A stretch of DNA of 64,000 bases. Source: Planosporangium thailandense. GTDB lineage: Bacteria; Actinomycetota; Actinomycetes; Mycobacteriales; Micromonosporaceae. The notes under the pieces are model-generated. The model saw only the letters and a list, made by a program, of their open reading frames with translations, searched no databases and was not told the origin of the DNA. The first letter of the stretch is position 1; every line of letters starts with the position of its first letter. The stretch lies in NCBI RefSeq assembly GCF_011947195.1, contig NZ_JAATVY010000027.1:19239-83238 (forward strand), in the 5' to 3' direction. The position numbers were made by a program, and so were the translations under genes. Of this stretch, positions 1-9,225 are shown in pieces.

Positions 1-948
1 GCCACCGTGGCCTGCATCGGGCTGGCCCCCGACCTGGTGATCGCTACCACGGGCTTTGGTTTCCGCGGCTGGCTCGAAGCGGCCGAGGGCTGGGGGATGG
101 CCGACGCGCTGCGCTCGGTGCTGCGGTCGGCGCGGCTGATCGCCCGAGGGTCCAAGCCGTGCGGCGCGATCCGGGCTGCCGGCCTCAGCGAGGAGTGGGC
201 GGCGCCGACCGAGGCCTCGGAAGAGGTGTTGCGACGGCTGCTCGCACAGGGTGTCGCCGGGCTGCGGATCGTGGTGCAGGAGCACGGCGAACCGCAGGTC
301 GAGTTCGTCGCGGCGCTGCGTGCGGCCGGCGCCGTCGTGGTCGAGGTCCCGGTCTACCGCTGGGTGCTGCCGCCCGACCCGGTCCCGGTGCACCGGCTGG
401 TCGACCAGATCACCGCCGGGCAGATCGATGCGGTCACGTTCACCAGTGCGCCCGCGGTCAAGGCGTTCCTGCGGTTGGCCGGCGAGGCCGAGGCCGCCGT
501 GCTGGAAAGGTTCCGCACTGGCACGCTTGCCGCGTGCGTCGGCCCGGTTACCGCGGGCCCGCTCGTCGAGCGGAAGGTCCCGGTGGTGATGCCGGAGCGG
601 TACCGGCTGGGCGCGTTGATCAGGACGGTGACCGACGAACTGCCCCGCCGGGCGGTCCGGCTTCGGGTAGCTGGGTCCATCCTCGAGGTACGTGGCCACG
701 CCGTCCTGATCGACGAGGTCCCGCACACTCTCGCCCCGGCCGCGATGGCCATCCTCAAGTCGCTCGCCACCCGCCCCGGTGCAGTGGTGTCGAGGGACCA
801 GTTGATCAGCGCCCTGCCGCGGGGCAACGACGGTCACGCGGTCGAGGTGGCGGTGGCCCGGCTGCGCACGGCGCTCGGCTCCGGCCGGCACATAGAGACC
901 GTGATGAAGCGCGGCTACCGGCTGCGCGTTGACGACCCGGCCGCGTAA
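1..948 (+). CDS. nnaR: NnaR-type regulator: HemD-like domain plus winged helix (5' end outside window)
   Basis: The reading frame is open from base 1, so the N-terminus lies upstream of the window; the GTG at 7 is internal. About the first 205 visible residues resemble uroporphyrinogen-III synthase (HemD fold). A linker leads to an OmpR-type winged-helix domain over roughly the last 95 residues, ending in VIETVMKRGYRLR-like sequence typical of that fold. This two-domain form is known in actinobacteria as NnaR, an activator of nitrate/nitrite assimilation, rather than a haem-pathway enzyme. The nitrate and nitrite reductase genes directly downstream support that role. It could still retain synthase activity; the active-site region cannot be judged from a partial protein. 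Confidence 0.75.
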   Translation, partial: ATVACIGLAPDLVIATTGFGFRGWLEAAEGWGMADALRSVLRSARLIARGSKPCGAIRAAGLSEEWAAPTEASEEVLRRLLAQGVAGLRIVVQEHGEPQVEFVAALRAAGAVVVEVPVYRWVLPPDPVPVHRLVDQITAGQIDAVTFTSAPAVKAFLRLAGEAEAAVLERFRTGTLAACVGPVTAGPLVERKVPVVMPERYRLGALIRTVTDELPRRAVRLRVAGSILEVRGHAVLIDEVPHTLAPAAMAILKSLATRPGAVVSRDQLISALPRGNDGHAVEVAVARLRTALGSGRHIETVMKRGYRLRVDDPAA

Positions 949-1023
949 CCCTCCTGCTCACGATGGTGACCGGTCGGCGATGCCGGGACGAGCATTATCC
1001 GCCGACCGTGAGAAAGGCAGCAC

Positions 1024-1238
1024 CTGACCCACCGACCGACCCTGCTCGCGGTCGCCCATGGGAAGCGGCGCCTTGCGATCGCCGCGCATCTGCTCGCCGA
1101 CGGGCTCTTCTACCGCACGCTGCACCGCGCTGGCGCCGATTTCGTGACGCCCCGCTCTGTCTGGGGCCGGCCGTCGCCGACCTGGTGCTGCGCCGCTACG
1201 AGTCCGCCCTCCTCACAACGGCTCCGGCCCTGATGTAG
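1024..1238 (+). pseudogene. Sirohydrochlorin chelatase (CbiX-like) remnant, internally deleted and frameshifted
   Basis: From 1024 one frame reads LTHRPTLLAVAHGKRR, like the N-terminus of CbiX/SirB-type chelatases. It is joined directly to a C-terminal-like stretch (IAAHLLADGLFYRTLHRAGADFVT). Near 1145 the similarity moves to another frame, reading APLCLGPAVADLVLRRYESAL to the stop at 1238, which is the usual family C-terminus. About 70 residues span what is normally some 240, so the middle is missing and the frame is broken. An intact gene would have supplied sirohaem for NirB, which fits its position between nnaR and the nitrite reductase operon. This is family recognition by eye, not alignment. 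Confidence 0.6.
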
Positions 1239-1306
1239 GGATTCCCGAACGTATACGCAACGGCGACGGTCTCGGTGGTAAACAAACGCACGCGAGTATC
1301 CGGGGT

Positions 1307-3388
1307 GTGACGGCGACCGAAACGCACTGCCCCTACTGTGCACTGCAGTGCGGCATGACGTTGATCCCGGAGATCCCTCGGGTCAAGCTGGAGCCGCTCG
1401 GCTTTCCGGTAAACCGCGGCGGCCTGTGTGCCAAGGGATTCACCGCGACCGACCTGCTCGACCACAAGGACCGGCTGCTCACCCCGCTGGTGCGCGAGGT
1501 TCCGGGTGACCGGCGCTGTCCGCTGCGCGAGGCGACCTGGCACGAGGCGTTCACCCTCGTCATCGAGGCGATCCGACGCAGCCAGCAGGATTACGGGCCG
1601 GACAGCGTCGGTGCGTTCGGCGGTGGTGGGCTGACCAATGAGAAGGCGTACGCGCTGGGCAAGTTCGTCCGGGTCGCGTTGCGGTCGGCAGCTGTCGACT
1701 ACAATGGACGGTTCTGCATGTCGTCCGCGGCCACCGCGGCGAACCGGTCGCTCGGCGTCGACCGCGGCCTGCCGTTCCCGATCGCCGACGTGGCCGGGGC
1801 GAAGACCCTTCTGCTGGTCGGTGCCAATCCGGCGGATGCCATGCCACCGTCCATGCAGTACCTGGATGCCGGCCGGGCCGCCGGGGCGAAGCACATCGTG
1901 GTCGACCCGCGGCGGACGAGTACGGTCGCCGGGGCGTACCTGCACCTGCAGCCGTTGCCCGGCACGGACCTGGCGCTCGCCAACGGCCTGCTGCACATCG
2001 CGATCAGGGAGAACCTGATCGACGAGGTGTACATCCGTGAGCGCACTACCGGCTTCGACGCTGTGCACGCGGCCACGAATGCGTACTGGCCGGAGCGGGT
2101 GGAGCGGATGACCGGGGTGCCGGAGGTCCGGCTGCGGGAGACCGTCCGGCTGCTCGCCACCGCCGGCCCGGCGATGATCCTCACCGCGCGCGGCGCCGAG
2201 CAGCACAGCAACGGCACCGACACCGCGCAGGCGTACCTCAACCTGGCGCTGGCGCTCGGCCTGGTCGGGCGGCCCTTCGCCGGGTACGGGACGATCACCG
2301 GGCAGGGCAACGGGCAGGGCGGCCGCGAGCACGGGCAGAAGGCCGACCAACTGCCCGGCTACCGGCGGCTAGACGACCCCGCCGCCCGTGCGCACGTGGC
2401 CGGAGTGTGGGGGATCGACCCGGACGAGCTGCCCCGGCCGGGCCTGTCCGCGTACGAGATGCTGGATCGTCTCGGCACGCCGGGCGGCGTCCGGGTGCTG
2501 CTCGTGCTGGCCAGCAACATCGCCGTCTCCGCGCCGAACACCAACCGGGTGCGTGACCGCCTGCGCGCGCTGGACTTCCTGGTCGTGTCGGACATTTTCC
2601 GCTCGGAGACCGCCGAGCTCGCCGACGTCGTGCTCCCCACCGCGCAGTGGGCGGAGGAGGAAGGCACGATGACCAACCTGGAGGGTAGGGTCATCCGCCG
2701 CCGACGGGCCCTGCCCCCGCCCCCGGACGTGCGCACCGACCTGCAGATGCTCACCGAGCTGGCCGGCCGGCTCGGGCGCGGGGAGTACTTCACCGACGAT
2801 CCTCGTGCGGTCTTCGAGGAGCTGCGCCGGGCCAGCGCCGGCGGGATCGCGGACTACGCCGGGATCAGCTACGAGCGGATCGACGCCGAGCAGGGCGTGT
2901 TCTGGCCCTGCCCGTCCGAGGATCACCCCGGTACGCCACGGCTGTTCACCGACGGCTTTCCGACCTCCACCGGAAAGGCGATGTTCCACCGCGTCGAGCA
3001 CCGCGATCCGGCCGAGCTGCCCGATCGCGAGTTCCCGTACGTGTTGACCACCGGCCGCAACATGCAGCAATACCAGAGCGGCACTCAGACCCGCCGGGTG
3101 AAGGCGCTCACCGTGGCGCTTCCCGAACCGCGCGCGGAGATCCACCCGGATCTGGGCCGCCGGCACGGCATCGCCGACGGCGACCTGGTCGAGCTGCGCA
3201 GCCGCCGCGGCGCGGCGGTGCTGCGGGCCCGGTTCAGCGACGGGATCCGCCCGGACACCGTCTTCGCCCCATTCCACTGGCCGGGCGTGAACGCACTGAC
3301 CAACCCGGCCCTCGACCCGCACTCCCGGATGCCCGCCTTCAAGGTGTGCGCGGTCTCGATCGCCCTGTTCGAGAGAGGAGCCGACTAG
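1307..3388 (+). CDS. narB: Assimilatory nitrate reductase, molybdopterin catalytic subunit
   Basis: A 693-residue molybdopterin oxidoreductase. Four cysteines (C8, C11, C15, C41) form the N-terminal [4Fe-4S] motif. Then come the molybdopterin domains, with GANPADAMPPSMQYLDAGR and GQGNGQGGREHGQKADQLPGY segments typical of assimilatory NasA/NarB enzymes, and a C-terminal dinucleotide-binding domain from about residue 570. There is no Tat signal, so the enzyme should be cytoplasmic and reduce nitrate to nitrite. The GTG start at 1307 sits just before the cysteine motif; an earlier start would add nothing conserved. First gene of a nitrate-to-ammonium operon with nirB, nirD and narK. Confidence 0.9.
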   Translation: MTATETHCPYCALQCGMTLIPEIPRVKLEPLGFPVNRGGLCAKGFTATDLLDHKDRLLTPLVREVPGDRRCPLREATWHEAFTLVIEAIRRSQQDYGPDSVGAFGGGGLTNEKAYALGKFVRVALRSAAVDYNGRFCMSSAATAANRSLGVDRGLPFPIADVAGAKTLLLVGANPADAMPPSMQYLDAGRAAGAKHIVVDPRRTSTVAGAYLHLQPLPGTDLALANGLLHIAIRENLIDEVYIRERTTGFDAVHAATNAYWPERVERMTGVPEVRLRETVRLLATAGPAMILTARGAEQHSNGTDTAQAYLNLALALGLVGRPFAGYGTITGQGNGQGGREHGQKADQLPGYRRLDDPAARAHVAGVWGIDPDELPRPGLSAYEMLDRLGTPGGVRVLLVLASNIAVSAPNTNRVRDRLRALDFLVVSDIFRSETAELADVVLPTAQWAEEEGTMTNLEGRVIRRRRALPPPPDVRTDLQMLTELAGRLGRGEYFTDDPRAVFEELRRASAGGIADYAGISYERIDAEQGVFWPCPSEDHPGTPRLFTDGFPTSTGKAMFHRVEHRDPAELPDREFPYVLTTGRNMQQYQSGTQTRRVKALTVALPEPRAEIHPDLGRRHGIADGDLVELRSRRGAAVLRARFSDGIRPDTVFAPFHWPGVNALTNPALDPHSRMPAFKVCAVSIALFERGAD

Positions 3389-3475
3389 GTGAACTCGACC
3401 CCTTGTTTCCCGCAAGCCGCGCCGGCCGGGGCCACCGCAACCGTGATCGTCGACCCGGGCCTGGTGGAGGTCTGA
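3389..3475 (+). CDS. Possible 28-residue peptide bridging narB and nirB
   Basis: A GTG codon directly follows the narB stop and is preceded by a strong ribosome-binding sequence (AGAGGAG, ending about 8 bases upstream). The frame runs 28 codons and ends in a TGA whose last base is the first base of the nirB ATG. The peptide is rich in Ala, Pro and Val and I recognise no family. The fixed stop/start geometry suggests a leader that couples nirB translation to narB, or the stub of a lost gene. Chance is also possible in GC-rich DNA. Confidence 0.35.
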   Translation: MNSTPCFPQAAPAGATATVIVDPGLVEV

Positions 3476-5937
3476 TGAAGCAGCGCTTGGTGGTCGTCGG
3501 AAACGGGATGGCCGGTGCCCGCACGGTCGAGGAGATCCTCGCCCGCGGCGGCGACTTCGCCATCACGATGTTCGGCGACGAGCCGTACGGCAACTACAAC
3601 CGGATCATGCTTTCGAACCTCCTCGCCGGTGTGGAGGACGAGGCGGGGATCTTTCTCAACGACCTGTCCTGGTACGCCGACAACGGCATCACCCTGCACG
3701 CCGGCACCCGGATCGAGCGCATCGACCGGTTCGCCAAGACGGTGTACACGGCCGACGGGACGCCCACCCCGTACGACAAGCTGATCATCGCTACCGGCAG
3801 CAGCGCATGGGTCCCACCGATCAAGGGCATCCGTCTTCCCGGGCGCGGCTACCACCAGGGCGTCTTCGTATTCCGAACGCTCGACGACACGCGCGCCATG
3901 ATCCGGTACGCCCGGGAGCACGAGCGGGCCGTGGTCATCGGCGGCGGTCTGCTCGGCCTCGAGGCCGCCCGCGGCCTGCAGAACCACCTGGACCACGTGA
4001 CCCTGCTGCACGCCGCGAGCCACCTGATGAACGCCCAGCTCAACGAGAGAGCCGGCAAGACCCTGCAGCGCATCGTGGAGCAGAAGCTCGGCATCGAGGT
4101 GGTGGTCGACGCGACGACCACTGAGATCCTCGGCAGGCACGCGGTCACCGGGGTGAGGCTTTCCGACGGCCGGGTCATCGCGTGCGACGTCGTGGTGGTG
4201 GCCGCAGGAATCCGCCCCAACTCGCAGGTGGCGGCGGACAGCGGCCTGGTCGTCGAGCGCGGCATCGTGGTGGACGACCAGATGCGCGTCCAGGACGAGG
4301 ACGACATCTACGCGGTCGGCGAGTGCGCGCAGCACCGCGGTCAGGTGTACGGCCTGGTCGCCCCCCTGTGGGAGCAGGCGAAGGTGCTCGCCGACCACCT
4401 CACCGGCGCCGACCCCGACGCCGCGTACCACGGATCGCGGGTGGCCACCAAGCTCAAGGTGGCCGGTGTCGACGTCGCCTCGATGGGCCTGCAGCTGCCC
4501 GAGCGCGAGGACGACGAACTGCTGGAGTTCGCCGAGCCGGGGAAGGGCGTCTACTCCAATGTCGTCATCCGCGACGGCCGGCTGGTCGGCGCCACCCTGG
4601 TCGGCGACACGCGCAAGGCGGCGTTCCTGATGCAGGCGTTCGACCTCGGGCTGCCGCTGCCCGAGGAACGTGCCGAGCTGCTCTTCGACCTCGGTGGACC
4701 GCCGGCCGAGGTGAGCCCCGCCGAGATGGCCGACGACGCTCAGGTCTGTAACTGCAACGGTGTCTCCAAGGGCACGATCTGCGCGACCGTAACCGCCGGC
4801 TGCAAGACAGTCGGTGGGGTGATGGACAAGACTCGGGCCGGCAAGGGCTGCGGCACCTGCAGGCCGCTGGTGCAGCGCATCGTCGGGTGGGCTACCGGCG
4901 GCGAGGTCGAGGAGGATCCGGCCGCCTCCTGGTACGTGCCCGGCGTGCCGATGCCCAAACCGGAGCTGATGGCCGCCATCCGCCGGCACGAACTCAAGTC
5001 GGTCTCCGCGGTCTTCGCCACGCTGGTGCCCGGCGGCACCGAGGACGCCAAAAGCAAGATGGGCCTGGCGTCGCTGCTGAAGATGATGTGGGGCGACGAG
5101 TACATCGACGAGCGCGACGCCCGCTTCATCAACGACCGGGTGCACGCCAACATCCAGCGCGACGGCACCTTCTCGGTGGTCCCGCAGATGAAGGGCGGCG
5201 TCACCACCCCGGCCCAGCTCAGGCGGATCGCCGAGGTAGCCGAGAAGCACGACGTACCGATGGTCAAGCTCACCGGCGGCCAGCGCATCGACCTGCTCGG
5301 CGTCCCCAAGGAGAAGCTGCCACAGATCTGGGCGGACCTGGACATGCCGTCCGGGTACGCGTACGCGAAGAGCTTCCGCACGGTGAAGACCTGCGTCGGC
5401 TCGGACTTCTGCCGGTTCGGCGTCGGCGATTCGACCGCGCTCGGCATCGCGCTCGAGGAGCGTTACCAGGGCATCGAGGGTCCGGGCAAGATGAAGCTCG
5501 CGGTCACCGGGTGCCCGCGCAACTGCGCCGAGGCATACGTGAAGGATATCGGCGTCGTCGCGATCGACGGCGCCAAATGGGAGATCTATGTGGGGGGCGC
5601 CGCCGGCGCCCACGTCCGCAAGGGGGACCTGCTCGCCACGGTCTCCTCGGCCGCGGAGGTCGTCCAGCTCACCGGGCGGTTCCTGCAGTACTACCGGGAG
5701 AACGGCAACTGGCTCGAGCGCACCTATGCCTTCGTGCCGCGGGTCGGCATCGACAAGATCAGGGCGATCGTCGTCGACGACGCGCAAGCGATCGCGGCTG
5801 ATCTCGACGCCGCGATGGACGCCGCGATCGCCGCCTACCGTGACCCGTGGCGGGAACGGACCGACCCGGTGACGCCGGGGCAGTTTCGCACCTCCCTGCC
5901 GCTGACCGTGCTGCCCCGGGTTCCGGTGCGCGCATGA
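3475..5937 (+). CDS. nirB: Nitrite reductase [NAD(P)H], large subunit
   Basis: An 820-residue protein that reduces nitrite to ammonium in the cytoplasm. In order: an FAD-binding Rossmann motif near residues 7-14, a second nucleotide-binding domain near 155, a BFD-like [2Fe-2S] domain with C425, C427, C459 and C462, a nitrite/sulfite reductase half domain, and sirohaem/[4Fe-4S] cysteines C640, C646, C680 and C684. The start at 3475 has a GGAGG-like site just upstream; the open frame extends back to 3346, but those residues are Arg-rich and unconserved. The nirB stop overlaps the nirD start (ATGA), as expected for a two-subunit enzyme. Confidence 0.93.
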   Translation: MKQRLVVVGNGMAGARTVEEILARGGDFAITMFGDEPYGNYNRIMLSNLLAGVEDEAGIFLNDLSWYADNGITLHAGTRIERIDRFAKTVYTADGTPTPYDKLIIATGSSAWVPPIKGIRLPGRGYHQGVFVFRTLDDTRAMIRYAREHERAVVIGGGLLGLEAARGLQNHLDHVTLLHAASHLMNAQLNERAGKTLQRIVEQKLGIEVVVDATTTEILGRHAVTGVRLSDGRVIACDVVVVAAGIRPNSQVAADSGLVVERGIVVDDQMRVQDEDDIYAVGECAQHRGQVYGLVAPLWEQAKVLADHLTGADPDAAYHGSRVATKLKVAGVDVASMGLQLPEREDDELLEFAEPGKGVYSNVVIRDGRLVGATLVGDTRKAAFLMQAFDLGLPLPEERAELLFDLGGPPAEVSPAEMADDAQVCNCNGVSKGTICATVTAGCKTVGGVMDKTRAGKGCGTCRPLVQRIVGWATGGEVEEDPAASWYVPGVPMPKPELMAAIRRHELKSVSAVFATLVPGGTEDAKSKMGLASLLKMMWGDEYIDERDARFINDRVHANIQRDGTFSVVPQMKGGVTTPAQLRRIAEVAEKHDVPMVKLTGGQRIDLLGVPKEKLPQIWADLDMPSGYAYAKSFRTVKTCVGSDFCRFGVGDSTALGIALEERYQGIEGPGKMKLAVTGCPRNCAEAYVKDIGVVAIDGAKWEIYVGGAAGAHVRKGDLLATVSSAAEVVQLTGRFLQYYRENGNWLERTYAFVPRVGIDKIRAIVVDDAQAIAADLDAAMDAAIAAYRDPWRERTDPVTPGQFRTSLPLTVLPRVPVRA

Positions 5938-6230
5938 GGCCGCTCGGATCGGTCCACGACATCCCGGTCGGCGAGGGTCGCGCGTACGCGGTCGACGGCG
6001 AGATGGTCGCCGTCTTCCGGCTGCGCGACGGCTCGCTGCGCGCCACCTCCGCGGTCTGCCCGCACAAGGGCGGGCCGCTGGCCGACGGCCAGATCGACCT
6101 CAGGCAGGTGGTGTGCCCGTTGCATCTCAACGCCTGGGACCTCACCACCGGCTGCTCGCTGAGTGGCCAACCCGAGGTGACCGTCTACCCCGTCCGCCTC
6201 GATGGCGATCAGATTCTCCTGGGGGAGTGA
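5934..6230 (+). CDS. nirD: Nitrite reductase small subunit, Rieske-type
   Basis: A 98-residue NirD. It has the Rieske fold with C42/H44 (CPH) and C61/H64 (CPLH), so unlike many NirD proteins the cluster ligands look intact. It pairs with NirB. The ATG at 5934 overlaps the nirB stop by ATGA, which decides the start over the in-frame upstream GTG or ATG codons. The next gene, narK, begins one base after its stop, so the four genes form one tight operon. Confidence 0.9.
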   Translation: MRPLGSVHDIPVGEGRAYAVDGEMVAVFRLRDGSLRATSAVCPHKGGPLADGQIDLRQVVCPLHLNAWDLTTGCSLSGQPEVTVYPVRLDGDQILLGE

Positions 6231-6231
6231 C

Positions 6232-7590
6232 ATGACCGCTACCGTGCCCGCCACCCGTCCTGCGGTCACCATCCGCGGACACTGGATCGACGACTGGCGG
6301 CCCGAACAGCACGGCTTCTGGCAGTCCGTCGGCGCCCGGGTCGCGCGTCGCAACCTGATCTTCTCGGTCCTCTCCGAGCACATCGGCTTCTCGGTGTGGT
6401 CGCTGTGGTCGGTGATGGTGCTCTTCCTCGGCCCGACATACGGCATCGACCCTGCCGGCAAGTTCCTGCTCACCGCGGTTCCCACGCTGCTCGGCGCGGC
6501 GCTGCGCATCCCGTACAGCCTCGCCGTGGCCCGCTTCGGCGGGCGCAACTGGACCGTCTTCAGTGCCGCTCTGCTGCTCGTCCCGTCAATGAGCGCGGCG
6601 TTCCTGCTCCGGCCCGGCGTGGCCTACTCCACCCTGCTGATCCTGGCCGCGCTGGCCGGTGTAGGGGGCGGCAACTTCGCCTCCTCGATGACCAACATCA
6701 ACGCTTTCTACCCGAACCGGCTGAAGGGCTGGGCGTTGGGCGTCAACGCCGGCGGTGGCAACCTCGGCGTCGCCGTGGTGCAGCTGGTCGGCCTGTTCGT
6801 GCTCGCGGTCTTCGGCGTCGGTCACCCCGGCATCGTGGCCGGCATCTATCTCCCCCTCATCGTGCTGGCCGCGCTCGGCTCGGCGTTCTACATGGACAAC
6901 CTGTCCCAGGCCAGAAACGAGAAGCACGCCATGCGCGACGCCGCCCGCGAGCCACACACCTGGATCATGTCACTGCTCTACATCGGTACCTTCGGCTCGT
7001 TCATCGGCTTCGGCTTCGCCTTCGGCCAGGTGCTGCAGGTGCAGTTCCACGACCAGTTCGGCACCCCGATCAAGGCCGCCTACCTGACCTTCCTCGGCCC
7101 GCTGCTCGGCTCGCTGATCCGCCCGGTCGGCGGCGCCCTGGCCGACCGGCTGGGAGGGGCCAAGGTCACCTTCGCCAACTTCGTCGCAATGGCCGGTGGC
7201 GCCGGCATCGTGCTGCTCGCCGCGCAGCAGCGCTCGCTGCCGCTCTATCTCGTGGGGTTCATTGCCCTGTTCGTGTTCAGCGGCATCGGCAACGGTTCGA
7301 CGTACAAGATGATCCCAGCGATCTTCAATGCCAAGTACGCCGACGACGAGCACGCGGCCCGCAGGATCGCCGGCGCGGTGATCGGCATCGCCGGCGCGCT
7401 CGGCGCGTTCGGCGGGGTGCTGGTCAACCTGGTGTTCCGCCAGTCGTTCCTGGCGACCAGGAGCGCGGACGCGGCATACCTGGCGTTCATCGGCTTCTAC
7501 GCACTGTGCGTGCTGGTCACCTGGGCGGTCTACCTGCGCCGCTCCGCCAGTGGCGCCGTTCGTAGTGGTCGCGGCGAATGTTCTGCATGA
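6232..7590 (+). CDS. narK: Nitrate/nitrite transporter, MFS NNP family
   Basis: A 452-residue, twelve-helix major facilitator protein of the nitrate/nitrite porter family. Glycine-rich segments GVGGGNFASSMTNINAFYP and GIGNGSTYKMIPAIF match the two NNP signature regions, and an arginine lies near the end of helix 2 (GAALRIPY). It should import nitrate or export nitrite at the cytoplasmic membrane. The ATG at 6232 follows GGGGGAG and the nirD stop; the longer frame starting at 6202 overlaps nirD. Last gene of the nitrate assimilation operon. Confidence 0.92.
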   Translation: MTATVPATRPAVTIRGHWIDDWRPEQHGFWQSVGARVARRNLIFSVLSEHIGFSVWSLWSVMVLFLGPTYGIDPAGKFLLTAVPTLLGAALRIPYSLAVARFGGRNWTVFSAALLLVPSMSAAFLLRPGVAYSTLLILAALAGVGGGNFASSMTNINAFYPNRLKGWALGVNAGGGNLGVAVVQLVGLFVLAVFGVGHPGIVAGIYLPLIVLAALGSAFYMDNLSQARNEKHAMRDAAREPHTWIMSLLYIGTFGSFIGFGFAFGQVLQVQFHDQFGTPIKAAYLTFLGPLLGSLIRPVGGALADRLGGAKVTFANFVAMAGGAGIVLLAAQQRSLPLYLVGFIALFVFSGIGNGSTYKMIPAIFNAKYADDEHAARRIAGAVIGIAGALGAFGGVLVNLVFRQSFLATRSADAAYLAFIGFYALCVLVTWAVYLRRSASGAVRSGRGECSA

Positions 7591-7652
7591 AGGCGTGTCC
7601 GGTGATGACTGTCTGCGCTGGCTGTGGCAGCGGACTCGAATATCCGTCCGCG

Positions 7653-7859
7653 TCCGACGATGCGGCCGACGATGCGGTCGCGGCCATCGGGTGGATCCTC
7701 ACTGTACGTGCGGTACCGCGGCGATTGCGGGACGTCGGCGTACCGGCGGGCGCGCTGCCAGACATCGTCGAGCATGCACTCGCTGACCGGTCCATCAGCC
7801 AGGTCCCATGCCACGTCGATCGCGACAGCCTGCAGGACTTGCTACGTGCAGCGTGGTAG
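7653..7859 (+). pseudogene. C-terminal fragment of an iron-containing alcohol dehydrogenase
   Basis: The frame ending at 7859 carries a stretch like the C-terminal helical domain of iron-type alcohol dehydrogenases or maleylacetate reductases: RLRDVGVPAGALPDIVEHAL, then a ...PCHVDRDSLQDLLRAAW end. There is no NAD-binding half and no iron-ligand histidine region, and the sequence upstream to narK is too short to hold them. I read it as a relic left by deletion. An ORF from 7578 spans it, but its first 25 residues look random. Confidence 0.5.
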
Positions 7860-7913
7860 CGCCGGACAGCGGATCCGGTCGGTGTTCGCCGGTCATGTCG
7901 CTGGGCATGCCGG

Positions 7914-8729
7914 TCAGCGAGTCGCCACCTGCGCGTGGATGAACTCGGTGACGTCGCGGACGACGTCGTCGGCATTCAGTTCGTTGAACAACTCGTGGCG
8001 GGCCCCCGGGTAGGTCCGCTCGACGAAGCGGGAGCCACGTAGGTGTTCGATCCCTGGGCGGCTTCCATCGATCGGTACGAGTTGGTCGTCCTCACCGTGG
8101 ATCCACATCAGTGGCAGGTCGCCCACGCTCGGCCCACGGGCGATCGTCTCCAGCCCGCGCTGAAGGGCTTCAAGTGTGGTCCGCTTGAACGGGCCGTGCC
8201 ATACCAAGGGATCGGCCGCATAGGTCTGCCCGACGGCTGGATCGCGCGACAACGTGGTGACGTCGAGCGGCACGTCCGGGATCTCGTCGAGGGCGAGCAG
8301 TTGCGATACCGCGTCCCAGCGGCCGATTACCGGGCTGGACAGGAAGAGCGCGGCGAGGGTGTGTCCATAGCGTTGGGCGTAGCGCGCAGCGATCAGGCCG
8401 CCCATCGAGTGGCCAAGCAGGACGACCGGTAGGTCGGGATGTACGCGCCGAGCCGTCTCGTCCAGCAGGTGCAGATCGGAGACGACGTCCTCGAAATCTC
8501 TCACGACGACAGGCTCGCCCTCGCTCTTACCGTGGCCTGCATGGTCGACGGCGTAGACGACCGCGCCGTTTTGGACCAGTGCGCCCGCGAGGCGTTCGTA
8601 CCGGCCGATGTGTTCTCCGTAGCCGTGGGCGATGACCACGACGTGCGTAGGCTGGTCCGGCCCGCTCCAAGTTCTGGCGGCGAGCTTGCCCTGCGTCCCG
8701 TCGTACGTCCATTCACGCGACTCGGCCAT
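7914..8729 (-). CDS. Alpha/beta hydrolase, monoacylglycerol lipase-like
   Basis: A 271-residue serine hydrolase of the lysophospholipase / monoacylglycerol lipase group. It shows HGYGEHIGRYERLA (oxyanion-hole HG), the nucleophile elbow GHSMGG, an acidic residue in WIHGEDDQLVP and a late histidine in YPGARHELFNE. No signal peptide is seen, so it is probably cytosolic. The start at 8729 is preceded by GAGGAG; the open frame reaches back to 8846, but the added residues lack a ribosome-binding site. It stands alone; no neighbour suggests a pathway. Confidence 0.85.
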   Translation of the reverse strand: MAESREWTYDGTQGKLAARTWSGPDQPTHVVVIAHGYGEHIGRYERLAGALVQNGAVVYAVDHAGHGKSEGEPVVVRDFEDVVSDLHLLDETARRVHPDLPVVLLGHSMGGLIAARYAQRYGHTLAALFLSSPVIGRWDAVSQLLALDEIPDVPLDVTTLSRDPAVGQTYAADPLVWHGPFKRTTLEALQRGLETIARGPSVGDLPLMWIHGEDDQLVPIDGSRPGIEHLRGSRFVERTYPGARHELFNELNADDVVRDVTEFIHAQVATR

Positions 8730-8909
8730 GGGCGCTCCTCGTCGGGTAGCGGTTCCGGGTGCCTTCAGGGTGTCAGTCGGCGTTGTGTCCGTCCACCCGT
8801 GGGGCGTCGACCAGCTGTCGCGATTCGCCCAGAGTGTGGTGCTCACGGCGCGGTTGTGAATGGGATTGAGGGCCGGGGGTTCTTGCCTGGGCGGGAGGGA
8901 AGGCGTCGG

Positions 8910-9029
8910 TCAGGGCTGCGCCGAGCCGGTGGCGAAGTCGCTGATGAGTTTCTCGACGTGGGCACGGATGTCGTCGCGGATGGCGCGGACCACCTCGATG
9001 GGTTGGTCGGCGGGGTCATGGCCTCCTGC
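8910..9029 (-). pseudogene. Possible C-terminal relic of an arsenate reductase / low-MW phosphatase
   Basis: On the minus strand, about 39 residues ending at 8910 read DPADQPIEVVRAIRDDIRAH followed by VEKLISDFATGS. This resembles the last helix of ArsC/low-molecular-weight phosphatase family proteins. No phosphatase loop or other conserved part is found upstream, so if real it is a stub. The evidence is a short by-eye resemblance only. Confidence 0.3.
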
Positions 9030-9225
9030 CGGCGGCGGCCGAAGTGCCTGTTGGGCTGGAATCCAGGGCTCCGGTCGTCTGCGGTTCGTAGTTGGATCCT
9101 TTCGGTGGTTCGCCAGTTTAGGCGCCATGCCCGTGGGTCGGCTCGGAGACACGACAGGGGAGCAGGATGGGAGCAGCGGGGCGCGTTCGACGGCGCTGAA
9201 CCGCGCCGGATGCCAGCGGTGAGGT

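Noticed and set aside
1239..1306. GlnR or NnaR binding boxes upstream of narB
   Set aside because: A few GTAAAC-like words occur, but I could not match spacing to a known GlnR box with confidence.
3385..5787. 800-codon minus-strand open frame
   Set aside because: It is the exact antisense of nirB, His/Asp/Gly-rich with no family resemblance; a GC-rich mirror frame.
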